This document shows, one piece after another, positions 32,056 through 41,837 of a stretch of 64,000 bases of DNA; position 1 is the stretch's first letter; each line of letters starts with the position of its first letter. Location of the stretch: NCBI RefSeq assembly GCF_029688735.1, contig NZ_JARULD010000004.1, forward strand, positions 186,001-250,000. The letters run 5' to 3'. A program made the position numbers and the translations under genes. Source of the stretch: Qipengyuania flavescens (lineage in GTDB: Bacteria; Pseudomonadota; Alphaproteobacteria; Sphingomonadales; Sphingomonadaceae). Below the pieces are notes generated by a model. The model was not told where the DNA came from, made no database searches, and saw nothing but the letters and a program-made list of their open reading frames with translations.

Positions 32056-34236
32056 ATGTTGTATCATCATCATCGCATCGCTCTCCTCCTGTCGTCCGTC
32101 GCATTCGTCGGGGGCACGCCTGCTATCGCTCAAACGACGGAGCAACCTCCCGAGACCGAAGTTGCCAATCCAGATCGGACAGACGACGTGCATGACCGTC
32201 GCCGCGATCCGCAGAACGTCATTATCGTCAGCGCGCAGGGCCTGCGGCAATTCGACCTGCTTGCCGGGACGAGCGTGGTCGAGGACGTTGAACTCCAGCG
32301 CAATCTCGACGGCCAGCTGGGCGAGGTTCTCGCCCATCTTCCCGGCGTTTCCGCAACCGGCTTTGCCCCCGGCGCTTCGCGTCCGGTCCTGCGCGGTTTC
32401 TCCGGCGAACGTGTGAAGGTGCTGGTCGACGGGGTCGGCGCGATCGACGTGTCCAATACGTCCGACGACCACGCGGTATCGATCGATCCCTTGAACGCCG
32501 AGAGCATCGAGGTGTTGCGCGGCCCGGCCGTGCTGCTGTTCGGCAGCCAGGCGATCGGCGGCGCGGTCAACGTGATCGACAAGCGCATCCCTCGCCGCAT
32601 TCCCGACGAGCCGGTCCATGTCGATGCGCTCGTCCGCGCGGATACGGCGACCGACTTGCGCGAAGCAGGCGCGTCGGTCGACGTGCCCTTCGGCCAGACC
32701 GGCCTCGTCGCCCATTTCGGCGGTAGCTGGCGCGAGACCGGCGACCTGGAGATTCCCGGCTTCTCGGTCGCACCGGCCCTGCGCGCCGAACTGCTCGAGG
32801 AAGCAGCCGAAGAAGAAGCGGAAGGCGAATTCGAGGAGGCCGACGAGCTGCGCGAAGCTGCCGATCAGCGCGGGTTCGTACCCAACACCGCCAGCGAGAC
32901 CTGGTCGGCGAACGTCGGCCTCGCCTTCATCGATGGCGATAGCAAGCTGGGCGCATCCTTCGGCATTTACGACACCGCCTATGGCATTCCCGGCCGCCCC
33001 GGCGCCGGCCATCATCACGGCGAGGGAGAGGGCGGCGAAGAAGAGGAAGGCGAGGAAGAGGGCGAAGAGCGCGTCAGCATCGGCCTGCGCCAGTACCGCG
33101 CCGACCTGCTGGCCGATCTCGCATTGGGAGACGGTTTCTTCGAGCGCATGAAGCTGCGCGTCGGCTATTCCGATTACACCCATACCGAGTTCGAAGGCGA
33201 CGAGGTCGGCACCGTGTTCGACGTCGGCGGGGTCGAGGCGCGGCTGGAAATCGTCCAGAACACGCAAGGCCGCTGGCGCGGATCGATGGGCGCGCAATAT
33301 TACGCCCGCGATTTCGACGCCGAGGGCGCGGAGGCCTATGTCGCGCCCAACCGGACCGAGCAGTATGCGCTGTTCGCGCTGCAGGAATACGGCAATGGCC
33401 CGCTGCAGCTGGAAGGCTCGGCGCGGTTCGAGACGACGTCGGTGGACTCGGTCCCACTCGGCATCGAGCGCAATTTCGATACGCTGTCGGGCGCGCTCGG
33501 CCTCGCATACGACGGCCCCGAAGCCTTTCGCGCGGGCGTCAATGTCTCGCGCGTGGCCCGCGCCCCGAGTGCCGAGGAGCTATTCTCCAACGGCCCGCAT
33601 ATCGCGACGCAGGCCTTTGAGATCGGCGACCCCAACCTCGTCACCGAACGGGCGTGGGGCGGCGAAATCTATGCGCGTGGCCGGCTGGGCCGCGCCGAAT
33701 TCAGCGTGGCGGCGTATCGGAGCTGGTTCGACAACTATATCTACCTGTCGGAAACCGGCTTCGAGGAAGACGATCTGCCGGTGTACGAATATCTCCAGCA
33801 GGATGCGACATACACCGGCGTCGAGGCCGAACTGGACTATACTCTTTTCGACAATGGCGACTGGAGCTTCGGCACCGAGCTGACAGCGGAATATGTCCGC
33901 GCCAAGCTGGACGATGGCAACAACGTCCCGCGCATCCCGCCGCTTGGCCTGTCGGGTGCGCTGGAAGCGTCGAGCGAGGCCATCGACCTGCGTGCCGAAG
34001 TCGAATGGTACGACGGGCAGGACGATGTCGCGGCTTTCGAGACGCCGACCGACGGCTACACTTTCGTCAACGCCTCGGTCGCCTGGCGCCCGTTGCGCGC
34101 GAACCCGGCGGTGTCGCTGCTGCTGCAGGCAGACAATATCTTCGACGTCACCGGGCGCCGCCACACAAGCTTCACGAAGGACTTCGTGCCGCTGGCAGGC
34201 CGCAACGTCACCGCAAGCGTGCGGCTTAGTTTTTAA
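32056..34236 (+). CDS. TonB-dependent receptor, ZnuD-like (probable zinc or other metal uptake)
   Basis: An outer-membrane protein of 726 aa: signal peptide 1-26 (MLYHHHRI...AIAQ), a plug domain with QNVIIVSAQGL, VLRGFSGERVKVLVDGVGAID and IEVLRGPAVLLFGSQAIGGAVNVID, then a 22-strand beta barrel ending in the aromatic-terminal SVRLSF. Two charged inserts stand out: a Glu-rich stretch at about 247-270 and a His/Glu loop at 319-343 (HHHGEGEGG followed by runs of Glu). Such His/acidic loops are typical of the ZnuD zinc receptors. The metal is inferred. No clear ribosome site precedes the ATG. Confidence 0.9.
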   Translation: MLYHHHRIALLLSSVAFVGGTPAIAQTTEQPPETEVANPDRTDDVHDRRRDPQNVIIVSAQGLRQFDLLAGTSVVEDVELQRNLDGQLGEVLAHLPGVSATGFAPGASRPVLRGFSGERVKVLVDGVGAIDVSNTSDDHAVSIDPLNAESIEVLRGPAVLLFGSQAIGGAVNVIDKRIPRRIPDEPVHVDALVRADTATDLREAGASVDVPFGQTGLVAHFGGSWRETGDLEIPGFSVAPALRAELLEEAAEEEAEGEFEEADELREAADQRGFVPNTASETWSANVGLAFIDGDSKLGASFGIYDTAYGIPGRPGAGHHHGEGEGGEEEEGEEEGEERVSIGLRQYRADLLADLALGDGFFERMKLRVGYSDYTHTEFEGDEVGTVFDVGGVEARLEIVQNTQGRWRGSMGAQYYARDFDAEGAEAYVAPNRTEQYALFALQEYGNGPLQLEGSARFETTSVDSVPLGIERNFDTLSGALGLAYDGPEAFRAGVNVSRVARAPSAEELFSNGPHIATQAFEIGDPNLVTERAWGGEIYARGRLGRAEFSVAAYRSWFDNYIYLSETGFEEDDLPVYEYLQQDATYTGVEAELDYTLFDNGDWSFGTELTAEYVRAKLDDGNNVPRIPPLGLSGALEASSEAIDLRAEVEWYDGQDDVAAFETPTDGYTFVNASVAWRPLRANPAVSLLLQADNIFDVTGRRHTSFTKDFVPLAGRNVTASVRLSF

Positions 34237-34242
34237 GCGAGG

Positions 34243-35418
34243 TCAGTCCTCGACGGCGAAGGTGAGTTCGGCGTGGTCGCGCAGTCGCTCGACCAGTTTC
34301 TCGCCGAGGAAATAGCCCGGGGTGCCGACACCGCCTTCGCCGTCGGTTTCGAGCAGCGCCATGCCGGTTTCAGCCAGCATACGGCTGGTCGAGCCGTAGC
34401 CGGGGTCGTACTTGCCCTTCACGCCGTAATGCAGGCTCTGACCGTCCGGCATCTCGGCTACGAACAGCACGTCGTAGAACCCGTTTTCGCGCTCTTCGGG
34501 GGTCGGGCCCTCACCGGGCTTCGGCGGTTTCGCGCCGAAGGGATTCTTCATCACGTCGGCTGCCGCCTTGGCCGCCGCCTTGCCCGCGTCGCCGGGGCTG
34601 GTGAGGACCATCTCGTCATAGCGGAAATCGGTGCCCCAGGGATGGCCGAGCAGGAAGTTGGTGCGGTGGACGTTCTTCATATTGATCGGCGCCATAACGA
34701 AAGGCGCGGCCCATTTGCCCAAGCTCTGCTCGTAACGCGGGATCATGCCGTTGGGCTGGTCCGGCCCCTCGAAGCCGGGCGTCAGGCCGAAACTGCTGGT
34801 GAGGATCGGGACGAGCTTGGGATTCTTCGCCACCGCCTTCATCGTTTCGGTCAGGCTGGCGACAGTCCCGCCCGAAGCGCTTCCCGCCATCCCGCGCACG
34901 CGCCCTTTCACGCGCGGTGCGACCGAACCGAACCGCTTCTCGGCCTCCTTCTGCGCCATCAGCACGCCGAGATCGAAGGGGATCGAGTCGAAGCCGGACG
35001 AGAAACAGATGCGCGCGCCGCTGGCCTTGGCGGCCTCCATGTGCTCGTCGATCTTCTGTCGCATCCAGACCGGCTCGCCGCACAGGTCGGCATAGTCGGT
35101 GCCGGTCTTGACGCAGGCGGCGACGAGTTCGTCGCCATAGAGCTGGTAGGGGCCCACCGTCGTCAGCACGACCCTGGTGCGGTTGCACATGGCCTCGAGG
35201 CTGGCCGGATCGGACGCATCGGCCACGATCATCGGTGTGGTCGAAGGGGCGCCGATCTCGTCGCGCACCGCCGTCAGCTTGTCTTCGCTGCGGCCCGCCA
35301 TCGCCCATTTCGGACCATCGTCGCGGCTGCCGTATTCGCGGACGAAGTGCTCGGCGACGAGGCGCCCGGTATAACCGGTTGCGCCATAGACCACGATGTC
35401 GAATTCCCTGTCGGCCAT
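34243..35418 (-). CDS. Saccharopine-dehydrogenase-like oxidoreductase (trans-acting enoyl reductase type)
   Basis: A 391-residue protein with an N-terminal NAD(P)-binding fold (FDIVVYGATGYTGRLVAEH). The blocks VVLTTVGPYQLYG, YADLCGEPVW and GARICFSSGFDSIPFDLG place it among saccharopine-dehydrogenase-like proteins related to mycobacterial trans-acting enoyl reductases. True saccharopine dehydrogenase activity is unlikely; lipid or polyketide reduction is possible. AAAGGAGAG precedes the ATG at 35418. It ends six bases from the TonB receptor on the other strand. Confidence 0.87.
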   Translation of the reverse strand: MADREFDIVVYGATGYTGRLVAEHFVREYGSRDDGPKWAMAGRSEDKLTAVRDEIGAPSTTPMIVADASDPASLEAMCNRTRVVLTTVGPYQLYGDELVAACVKTGTDYADLCGEPVWMRQKIDEHMEAAKASGARICFSSGFDSIPFDLGVLMAQKEAEKRFGSVAPRVKGRVRGMAGSASGGTVASLTETMKAVAKNPKLVPILTSSFGLTPGFEGPDQPNGMIPRYEQSLGKWAAPFVMAPINMKNVHRTNFLLGHPWGTDFRYDEMVLTSPGDAGKAAAKAAADVMKNPFGAKPPKPGEGPTPEERENGFYDVLFVAEMPDGQSLHYGVKGKYDPGYGSTSRMLAETGMALLETDGEGGVGTPGYFLGEKLVERLRDHAELTFAVED

Positions 35419-35462
35419 GTTTCTCTCCTTTGCGCGCTGCATGCGCCCCGCGCGCGGGAGAG

Positions 35463-36017
35463 TCAAAGCCGCGGTAGGGTGACTCCGCGCTGGCCCATGT
35501 ATTTGCCGGCCCGGTCGGAATATGTGACTTCGGGCCGCTCGTTCCCCTGCAGGAACAGGAACTGGCACGCGCCTTCATTGGCGTAGATTTTCGCGGGCAG
35601 CGGTGTGGTGTTGGAAAATTCCAGCGTCACATGGCCTTCCCAACCCGGCTCCAGCGGGGTGACGTTCACGATGATGCCGCAGCGCGCATAGGTGCTCTTG
35701 CCGAGGCAGATGACCAGCACGTCCTCCGGGATGCGGAAATATTCGACCGTACGCGCCAGCGCGAAGCTGTTGGGCGGGATCACGCAGACGTCGGTGTCCC
35801 GATCGACGAAGCTATTGCTGGCAAAATCCTTGGGATCGACCACCGCGCTGTCGACATTGGTGAAGATCTTGAACTCGGGCGCGACTCGCGCATCGTAGCC
35901 GAAGCTCGACAGCCCGTAGGAAATGCACCCCTCGCGCCGCTGTGCCTCCACGAAGGGCTCGATCATGCCCTCGTTCGTCGCCTTGTCGCGGATCCACTTG
36001 TCGGAAAGAATCGCCAT
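35463..36017 (-). CDS. dcd: dCTP deaminase
   Basis: Cytosolic homotrimeric enzyme (184 aa) turning dCTP into dUTP, the main source of dUMP for thymidylate in many bacteria. The typical start [10 protein letters not shown] is followed by [12 protein letters not shown], the catalytic region [32 protein letters not shown] with the key Glu, and the C-terminal [12 protein letters not shown]. The frame is open to 36044, but the start at 36017 fits the family exactly. Confidence 0.97.
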   Translation of the reverse strand: MAILSDKWIRDKATNEGMIEPFVEAQRREGCISYGLSSFGYDARVAPEFKIFTNVDSAVVDPKDFASNSFVDRDTDVCVIPPNSFALARTVEYFRIPEDVLVICLGKSTYARCGIIVNVTPLEPGWEGHVTLEFSNTTPLPAKIYANEGACQFLFLQGNERPEVTYSDRAGKYMGQRGVTLPRL

Positions 36018-36076
36018 GGGGCGACGATTCCCGAGCCGAGCCATTACGGCAAGCGGCCCGGGAATTTTATCCGCGT

Positions 36077-39000
36077 CTAGCTCGCCAGCAGCGTCGCGTT
36101 TCCGCCGGCCGCCGTTGTGTCGATGCAGACCACGCGCTCGGTCGCAAAACGCGCGACATAGTGCGGGCCGCCGGCCTTGGGTCCGGTGCCGGAGAGGCCT
36201 TCGCCGCCGAAGGGCTGGCTTTCGACCACCGCGCCGATCTGGTTGCGGTTGACGTAGAAATTGCCGACCTTCGCGCGGCTTTCCACGAAGGCGCGCGTGT
36301 CGTCGTTGCGGCTATGGAGGCCAAGCGTCAGGCCATATCCGGTCGCATTGATATCCTCCACCACGCGACCGAGATCGCTCGCCTTGTAGCGCACCACATG
36401 GAGGATCGGGCCGAAATTCTCGCGCTTCAGGTCGAGGATCGAATCGAGCTCGATGATCGTCGGCGCGACGAAACAACCGGCGGCCGCTCCGCGATGCAGG
36501 CGGCGGCGCCAGACGTTGCTGCTGCCCTTCTTGCGGCGCGCGACATGGCGTTCGAGCGAGCTTTTCGCGTCCGGATCGATGACCGGCCCGATGTCGGTGG
36601 CGAGATGTTCGGGATTGCCGATATGCAGCGCCTCGAATGCGCCGCGGATCATGGTCAGCATCTCGTCATACACGTCCTCCTGGATATGGAGGACACGCAG
36701 GGCCGAGCAACGCTGGCCCGCACTCTGGAACGCGCTGGCGACGACATCGCGCGTCACTTGCTCGGGCAGAGCGGTGGAATCGACGATCATCGCGTTCTGC
36801 CCGCCGGTCTCGGCGATCAGCGTGGCGATCGGCCCGTCGCGCGCGGCGAGGCTGCGATTGATGGCCTGCGCCGTCTGGGTCGAACCGGTAAAGGCGACGC
36901 CCGCGATGCGCGGGTCCGACGTGATAAGCTCTCCGACTTCGCCTGCGCCCGGCAGCAGCTGGAAGGCTTCCTCGGGAATACCGGCTTCGTGACACAGGCG
37001 CACGGCGAGCGCCGCGATCAGCGGAGTCTGCTCGGCGGGTTTGGCCACCACCGTATTGCCCGCAGCCAGCGCGGCGGCAGGCGTACCGATGAAGATCGCC
37101 AGCGGGAAGTTCCACGGGCTGATGCAGGCGAAGACGCCGCGACCGTTCAGGGTCAGGCGGTTTTCCTCACCCGTCGGGCCGGGCAGCGGCATGGGCCCGC
37201 TGAACTGGCGGCGCGCCTCGTTTGCATAGAAGCGCAGGAAGTCGACCGCCTCGCGCAGCTCCAGCACGGCGTCGAGCAGGGTCTTGCCCGCCTCGCGCTG
37301 GCAGAGCGAGAGAAACTCGTCGGTATGCTCCTCGAACAGGTCGGCTGCGGCTTCCAGCAGCAGCGCACGCTTTTCGCCGCCGAGTGCGTTCCAGCCCGGC
37401 TGGATATCCTCGGCCCGCGTGATTGCTTCCTCGACCTCGAAATCGAGCGCATCGCGGCGCGTGCCGACTTCGGCGGAAAGATCGTGCGGCTTGTTGATCG
37501 GGGCGATTTCACCCTCCGCACCTGAGCAGAAGGTCGGCTCCGCGCGCCAGTGCTTGCGGTCGAGCTCGGCCAGACGGCCCAGCAGGGGTTCCAGCACCAG
37601 CGGGTCCGACAGATCGATGCCCGCCGAATTCTTCCGGTCGGGGAAGATGTCTTTGGGAAGCGGGATCGTCGGATTGCGATAGGGCTCCAGCGTGGCCAGC
37701 TCCGCGACCGGATCGGTAGCCAGATCTGCCGCCGGAACGTCGGCATCCGCCATGCGGTTGACGAAGCTGCTGTTCGCGCCGTTCTCAAGCAGGCGGCGCA
37801 CGAGATATGCGAGCAAATCCTTATGCGTGCCGGTGGGCGCATAGATGCGCACATTGGTGCGCCGGTTGCCCTCCATCTGCGCGAGCGCGCCATAGACGTC
37901 CTCGCCCATGCCGTGCAGCCGCTGGAATTCGAAGGTCTTGCCTTCTCCCATCGCCTTGATCGAGCCGATGGTATAGGCATTGTGCGTCGCGAATGCGGGG
38001 TAGATCGCATCGTTTGCCGCGAGCAATTTGTCCGCACAGGCAAGGAAGCTGACGTCGGTCGCGATCTTGCGGGTGAAGACCGGGAAATCGCTCAGCCCGC
38101 CGACATGGGCAAGCTTGATTTCCGTGTCCCAATAGGCACCTTTGACGAGGCGGACGAAGAACCTGCGATCATGCTTGCGCGCCAGCCGGGCGACCCATTC
38201 GCACAGCGGCACGCCGCGCTTCTGATAGGCCTGGATCGCCATGCCGAAGCCTTCCCAGCGGGTGCCATCGGCGCGGGTGAACAGGCTGTCGTCGCGTGCC
38301 AGCGCTTCGATGATGTCCATCGACATCTCGAGCCGGTCGGCTTCCTCGGCGTCGATGGTGAAATGGATATTCGCATCGCGCGCCATTTCCGCCAGGTCGC
38401 GCACGATCGGCAGGAGGTCGGCGATGGCGAGATCGGCATGCATGAAGGTGTATTTCGGATGCAGCGCCGACAGTTTGACCGAAATGCCGGGCGAGGTCGC
38501 AAGATCGCCGGTAGATTCGCGCGCCAGTCGCTCGATCGCCTTCTGGTAATTGACCCGGTAGCGCTCCGCATCGGCATAGGTCATCGCCGCTTCGCCCAGC
38601 ATGTCGAAACTGTGCGTAAGGCCGCGCGCCCGTTCCGGCGCTGCGCGCTTCAGCGATTCCTGGATCGTCCGGCCATAGACGAACTGGCCGCCGAGGATGC
38701 GCATGGCCTGCAAGGTCGCCTTGCGGATGACCGGCTCGCCGAGGCGATTGACCGCGCCCTTGAGCGTGCGGCGCATGCCCTTCTGCGCTTCTTCCGGGCG
38801 CTCCAGAACTTCGCCCGTCAGCATCAGCGAGAAGGTGGCGGCGTTGACGAAGGTGGAGGAGCTTTCGCCCATATGCTCCGCCCAATCGATATCGCCGATC
38901 TTGTCGCGGATCAGCGCATCGGCGGTGGCTGCATCGGGCACGCGCAGCAGCGCTTCGGCAAGGCACATCAGCGCCACGCCTTCTTCGGTCGCCAGGCCGT

Positions 39001-39211
39001 ACTGGTGGAGGAAAGCATCGATGCCGGAGGCCTTGCGCTTGCGCGCATCCTCGATCAGCCGGATCGCAATGCCCGCAGCCTCGTCATGCAGTTTCGAGGC
39101 CCGCGACGCTTCGGCGAGACGCTGCGCGACGCAGGCGTTCTCTTCGGCGCGATAGGCGACGCGCACATCGTTGCGGGAAATAGGCTTGGGGGCTGGATCT
39201 TTCAGGGCCAT
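36077..39211 (-). CDS. putA: Bifunctional proline dehydrogenase / P5C dehydrogenase
   Basis: A 1044-residue enzyme oxidising proline to glutamate in two steps with substrate channelling. The N-terminal half is the FAD proline dehydrogenase barrel ([35 protein letters not shown]). The C-terminal half is the aldehyde dehydrogenase, with [11 protein letters not shown], the general base in AETGGQNAM and the nucleophile in [11 protein letters not shown]. There is no N-terminal ribbon-helix-helix DNA-binding domain, so it does not repress itself as E. coli PutA does. The patch [16 protein letters not shown] (coded around 36481-36545) is unusually basic but the frame is intact. Confidence 0.97.
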   Translation of the reverse strand: MALKDPAPKPISRNDVRVAYRAEENACVAQRLAEASRASKLHDEAAGIAIRLIEDARKRKASGIDAFLHQYGLATEEGVALMCLAEALLRVPDAATADALIRDKIGDIDWAEHMGESSSTFVNAATFSLMLTGEVLERPEEAQKGMRRTLKGAVNRLGEPVIRKATLQAMRILGGQFVYGRTIQESLKRAAPERARGLTHSFDMLGEAAMTYADAERYRVNYQKAIERLARESTGDLATSPGISVKLSALHPKYTFMHADLAIADLLPIVRDLAEMARDANIHFTIDAEEADRLEMSMDIIEALARDDSLFTRADGTRWEGFGMAIQAYQKRGVPLCEWVARLARKHDRRFFVRLVKGAYWDTEIKLAHVGGLSDFPVFTRKIATDVSFLACADKLLAANDAIYPAFATHNAYTIGSIKAMGEGKTFEFQRLHGMGEDVYGALAQMEGNRRTNVRIYAPTGTHKDLLAYLVRRLLENGANSSFVNRMADADVPAADLATDPVAELATLEPYRNPTIPLPKDIFPDRKNSAGIDLSDPLVLEPLLGRLAELDRKHWRAEPTFCSGAEGEIAPINKPHDLSAEVGTRRDALDFEVEEAITRAEDIQPGWNALGGEKRALLLEAAADLFEEHTDEFLSLCQREAGKTLLDAVLELREAVDFLRFYANEARRQFSGPMPLPGPTGEENRLTLNGRGVFACISPWNFPLAIFIGTPAAALAAGNTVVAKPAEQTPLIAALAVRLCHEAGIPEEAFQLLPGAGEVGELITSDPRIAGVAFTGSTQTAQAINRSLAARDGPIATLIAETGGQNAMIVDSTALPEQVTRDVVASAFQSAGQRCSALRVLHIQEDVYDEMLTMIRGAFEALHIGNPEHLATDIGPVIDPDAKSSLERHVARRKKGSSNVWRRRLHRGAAAGCFVAPTIIELDSILDLKRENFGPILHVVRYKASDLGRVVEDINATGYGLTLGLHSRNDDTRAFVESRAKVGNFYVNRNQIGAVVESQPFGGEGLSGTGPKAGGPHYVARFATERVVCIDTTAAGGNATLLAS

Positions 39212-39266
39212 TCGACTCGCTTATGGTCAGAGGAAGCGCCCCACTTGGACCTGCAACCTCTTGCTT

Positions 39267-40775
39267 TCAAGCGAAGTCGGCGGTTTCCGTAGCGTTGGCG
39301 GCCATCCACTCGCCCACCCGTGCCTGCGCATTGGCGGGCAAGTGCAGCCCCAGCTTGCTGCGCCGCCAGAGCACGTCTTCGGCGGTGCGCGCAAATTCGT
39401 GGCGCACGAGGTAGCGCAGCTCCGCCTCGTAGAGATTTCCGCCGAGGCATTGCCCAAGATCGTCGAGGCTTTCGGCACCTTGCAGGATTTGCGCCAGCCG
39501 TGTCCCATAGGCGCGGGCCAGTCGCAGCAGCATCTCCGGCGGCACGAAGGGGTAGTGCTCGCTCGATTGCCAGAGGAAGCGGGCGAAATCCCCGTCCTCG
39601 AACTCGCCGCCCGGCAACGATGCAGTCGCAGTCCATGGCTCGCCGGAAACGGTCATCGCTTCGCCCAGCTTCTCAAGAGCATGCTCGGCCAGTTTGCGGA
39701 AGGTGGTGATCTTGCCGCCGTAGATCGACAGGATCGGTGCACCGCCGTCGGCCTCCAGCTCGAAGACGTAATCGCGCGTGACCGTGCTGTTGCTGGCCGC
39801 ATTGTCCTCGTAGAGCGGGCGCACGCCGGAATAGGTGGAGACGATCTCCTCGCGCGTCACCTGGCTCACGAAATAGCGCGAAGCGGCTTCGCAGAGATAG
39901 TCGATCTCCTCAGCCGCAATGCGGACCTCGTCGAGATTGCCTTCGTAGAGCAGATCGGTGGTGCCGATCAGCGTGAAATCCCGCTCGTAGGGAATGGCGA
40001 AAACGATCCGGCCATCTGGCTGCTGGAAGATATAGGCATGCTCGCCCGGGAAGCGCCGCGACAGGATGATGTGGCTGCCCTTGACCAGCCGCAGGTGCGA
40101 GGGCGTGCCGCTGCCGAGCGCGGCCTTCGCGAGCCGGTCCACGAAAGGTCCCGCCGCATTCACGACTGCTCGCGCCTCTATCTCGCGGTCCCCTCCCGGC
40201 GCCTGCAACGTCGCCCGCCAGCCGTCCGCCGAGCGCGCCAGCGCGGTGCATTCGGTCCGGGTCAGCACGGTCGCGCCGCGCGCCTCGGCGTCCATCGCGG
40301 CGAGCACGACGAGGCGGGAATCCTCCACCCAGCAATCGGAATATTCGAAACCCTTATTCAGGCGATCCTGCAGCACGCCGCGGTGCGGTGGCACGGTAAG
40401 GTCGACCGCCTTGCTTCCCGGCAAGCTCATCCGCCCGCCAATGTGGTCGTAGAGAAACAGGCCGGCGCGCAGCATCCAGCGCGGGCGCATGCTCGGCTCG
40501 TGCGGCATGACGAAGCGCAGCGGCCAGATGATATGCGGCGCGGCACGCAGTAGCACTTCCCGCTCGCGCAGGGATTCCGCCACCAGCCGGAATTCGTACA
40601 TCTCGAGATAGCGCAGGCCGCCATGTACCAGTTTGGTGCTGGCGGAAGAGGTGTGGGAAGCAAGGTCGTCCTTCTCCACTAGCAGCGCGCGCATGCCGCG
40701 ACCCGCCGCATCGCGCGCAATGCCTGCGCCATTGATGCCGCCGCCGACGACCAGTAGGTCGTAAGCCTGGCTCAT
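39267..40775 (-). CDS. glpD: Glycerol-3-phosphate dehydrogenase (FAD)
   Basis: Membrane-associated flavoenzyme (502 aa) oxidising glycerol 3-phosphate to dihydroxyacetone phosphate and feeding electrons to quinone. It has the FAD fold DLLVVGGGINGAGIARDAAGRG, the substrate-loop block SSASTKLVHGGLRYLEMYEF, VVNAAGPFVD, and IYGGKITTFRKLAEHAL. The C-terminal helical domain is complete. Its start overlaps the mtnP stop (ATGA), an unexpected partner. No glpK or glpF lies nearby. Confidence 0.96.
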   Translation of the reverse strand: MSQAYDLLVVGGGINGAGIARDAAGRGMRALLVEKDDLASHTSSASTKLVHGGLRYLEMYEFRLVAESLREREVLLRAAPHIIWPLRFVMPHEPSMRPRWMLRAGLFLYDHIGGRMSLPGSKAVDLTVPPHRGVLQDRLNKGFEYSDCWVEDSRLVVLAAMDAEARGATVLTRTECTALARSADGWRATLQAPGGDREIEARAVVNAAGPFVDRLAKAALGSGTPSHLRLVKGSHIILSRRFPGEHAYIFQQPDGRIVFAIPYERDFTLIGTTDLLYEGNLDEVRIAAEEIDYLCEAASRYFVSQVTREEIVSTYSGVRPLYEDNAASNSTVTRDYVFELEADGGAPILSIYGGKITTFRKLAEHALEKLGEAMTVSGEPWTATASLPGGEFEDGDFARFLWQSSEHYPFVPPEMLLRLARAYGTRLAQILQGAESLDDLGQCLGGNLYEAELRYLVRHEFARTAEDVLWRRSKLGLHLPANAQARVGEWMAANATETADFA

Positions 40776-41644
40776 CCCCTGCCCAGCAGGCGGCCTGCCA
40801 CCGCGTCCAGCTTGGCGACCAGCGCCCTGTCGTGTTTGTCCGGCGCGGTAATCACCGCGTCGGCGAGCGCCTGGTCGATGGGCGAAGGATTGCGCTTCTT
40901 TGGCAGGCCCTTGCAGAAGATTTCGACCGCCTTGCGCGCGATGGCGGCATTAGCGTTCATCTGCTTGACGATCTCCGCGACATCGACGCTTTCCGCATCG
41001 TCGCGCCAGCTGTCGTAATCCGTCACCATGGCAAGCAGGGCGTAGGGCAGCTCCGCCTCCCGCGCGAGTTTCGCTTCGGGCATGCCGGTCATGCCGATAA
41101 CCTCGGCGCCCCAGTGGCGGTAGAGCTTGCTTTCCGCACGGCTCGAGAACTGCGGGCCTTCCATCGCGAGGTACGTCGCGCCCTCGCTGCACCCGCCGCC
41201 CGCTTTCTCGACTGCCTTGAGCGCGTGCTTCGACAGGCGCGGGCACACCGGTTCGGCCATGCTGACATGGGTGACGAAGCCGTCACCGTAGAAGCTCGAG
41301 GGGCGGCCCCTGGTGTTGTCGATGAACTGGTCGACGGTCACGAAGCGGCCGGGCGGCAGCTCTTCGGACAGCGAACCGACCGCGCTGATCGCGAGAATAT
41401 CGGTGCAGCCCGCCCGCTTGAGCGCATCGATATTGGCGCGCGCGTTGATGCTCGAAGGCGCGATGCGGTGGCCGCGCCCGTGCCGCGGCAGGAAGCGGAC
41501 GCGAACATGGCCGATCGTGCCGCACAGGATCTCGTCCGACGGCTCGCCCCAGGGCGACTTGACCGAAATCCACTGCGCATCCTCCAGCGCATCCATCGCA
41601 TAGAGGCCGGAGCCGCCGATAATTCCGATGGTCCAGTCGCTCAT
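40772..41644 (-). CDS. mtnP: S-methyl-5'-thioadenosine phosphorylase
   Basis: Enzyme (290 aa) that phosphorolyses methylthioadenosine to adenine and 5-methylthioribose 1-phosphate for methionine and purine salvage. N-terminal WTIGIIGGSGLYAMD, the phosphate-site RHGRGHRIAPSSINARAN, TDILAISAVGSL, and YLAMEGPQFSSRAESKLYR with MTGMPEA define the family. The start at 41644 (MSDWTIGII) fits; the frame is open further upstream. It is translationally coupled to glpD. Confidence 0.95.
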   Translation of the reverse strand: MSDWTIGIIGGSGLYAMDALEDAQWISVKSPWGEPSDEILCGTIGHVRVRFLPRHGRGHRIAPSSINARANIDALKRAGCTDILAISAVGSLSEELPPGRFVTVDQFIDNTRGRPSSFYGDGFVTHVSMAEPVCPRLSKHALKAVEKAGGGCSEGATYLAMEGPQFSSRAESKLYRHWGAEVIGMTGMPEAKLAREAELPYALLAMVTDYDSWRDDAESVDVAEIVKQMNANAAIARKAVEIFCKGLPKKRNPSPIDQALADAVITAPDKHDRALVAKLDAVAGRLLGRG

Positions 41645-41837
41645 GCCAGTCGTTCCATTGCTTGCATCATGCGCGCATCGGTGAAGCTTCGCACCCGCGC
41701 TGTCCAGCCCCTTGCGGACCTTCCTGCAACCAGTGCACGCCGCATGCGTATTCATGGACAACGGGGGCGCACTCGCCTTGACTTGCGCGGCGCATTCCCG
41801 CCGAACGGATCGCGATTTTATGCCGGAGGACACCCGA

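Noticed and set aside
32045..32070. Zur-like box at the start of the TonB-receptor gene (GTTATGTTGTATCAT)
   Set aside because: Only one half resembles a Zur site, and it overlaps the start codon.
36481..36545. Possible compensating frameshifts in putA (basic stretch [16 protein letters not shown])
   Set aside because: The frame is intact on both sides and this segment is variable in PutA, so I cannot support an error or a pseudogene from one sequence.
37550..39292. A 580-codon plus-strand frame opposite putA
   Set aside because: It is antisense to the complete proline dehydrogenase domain and is a GC-bias shadow.
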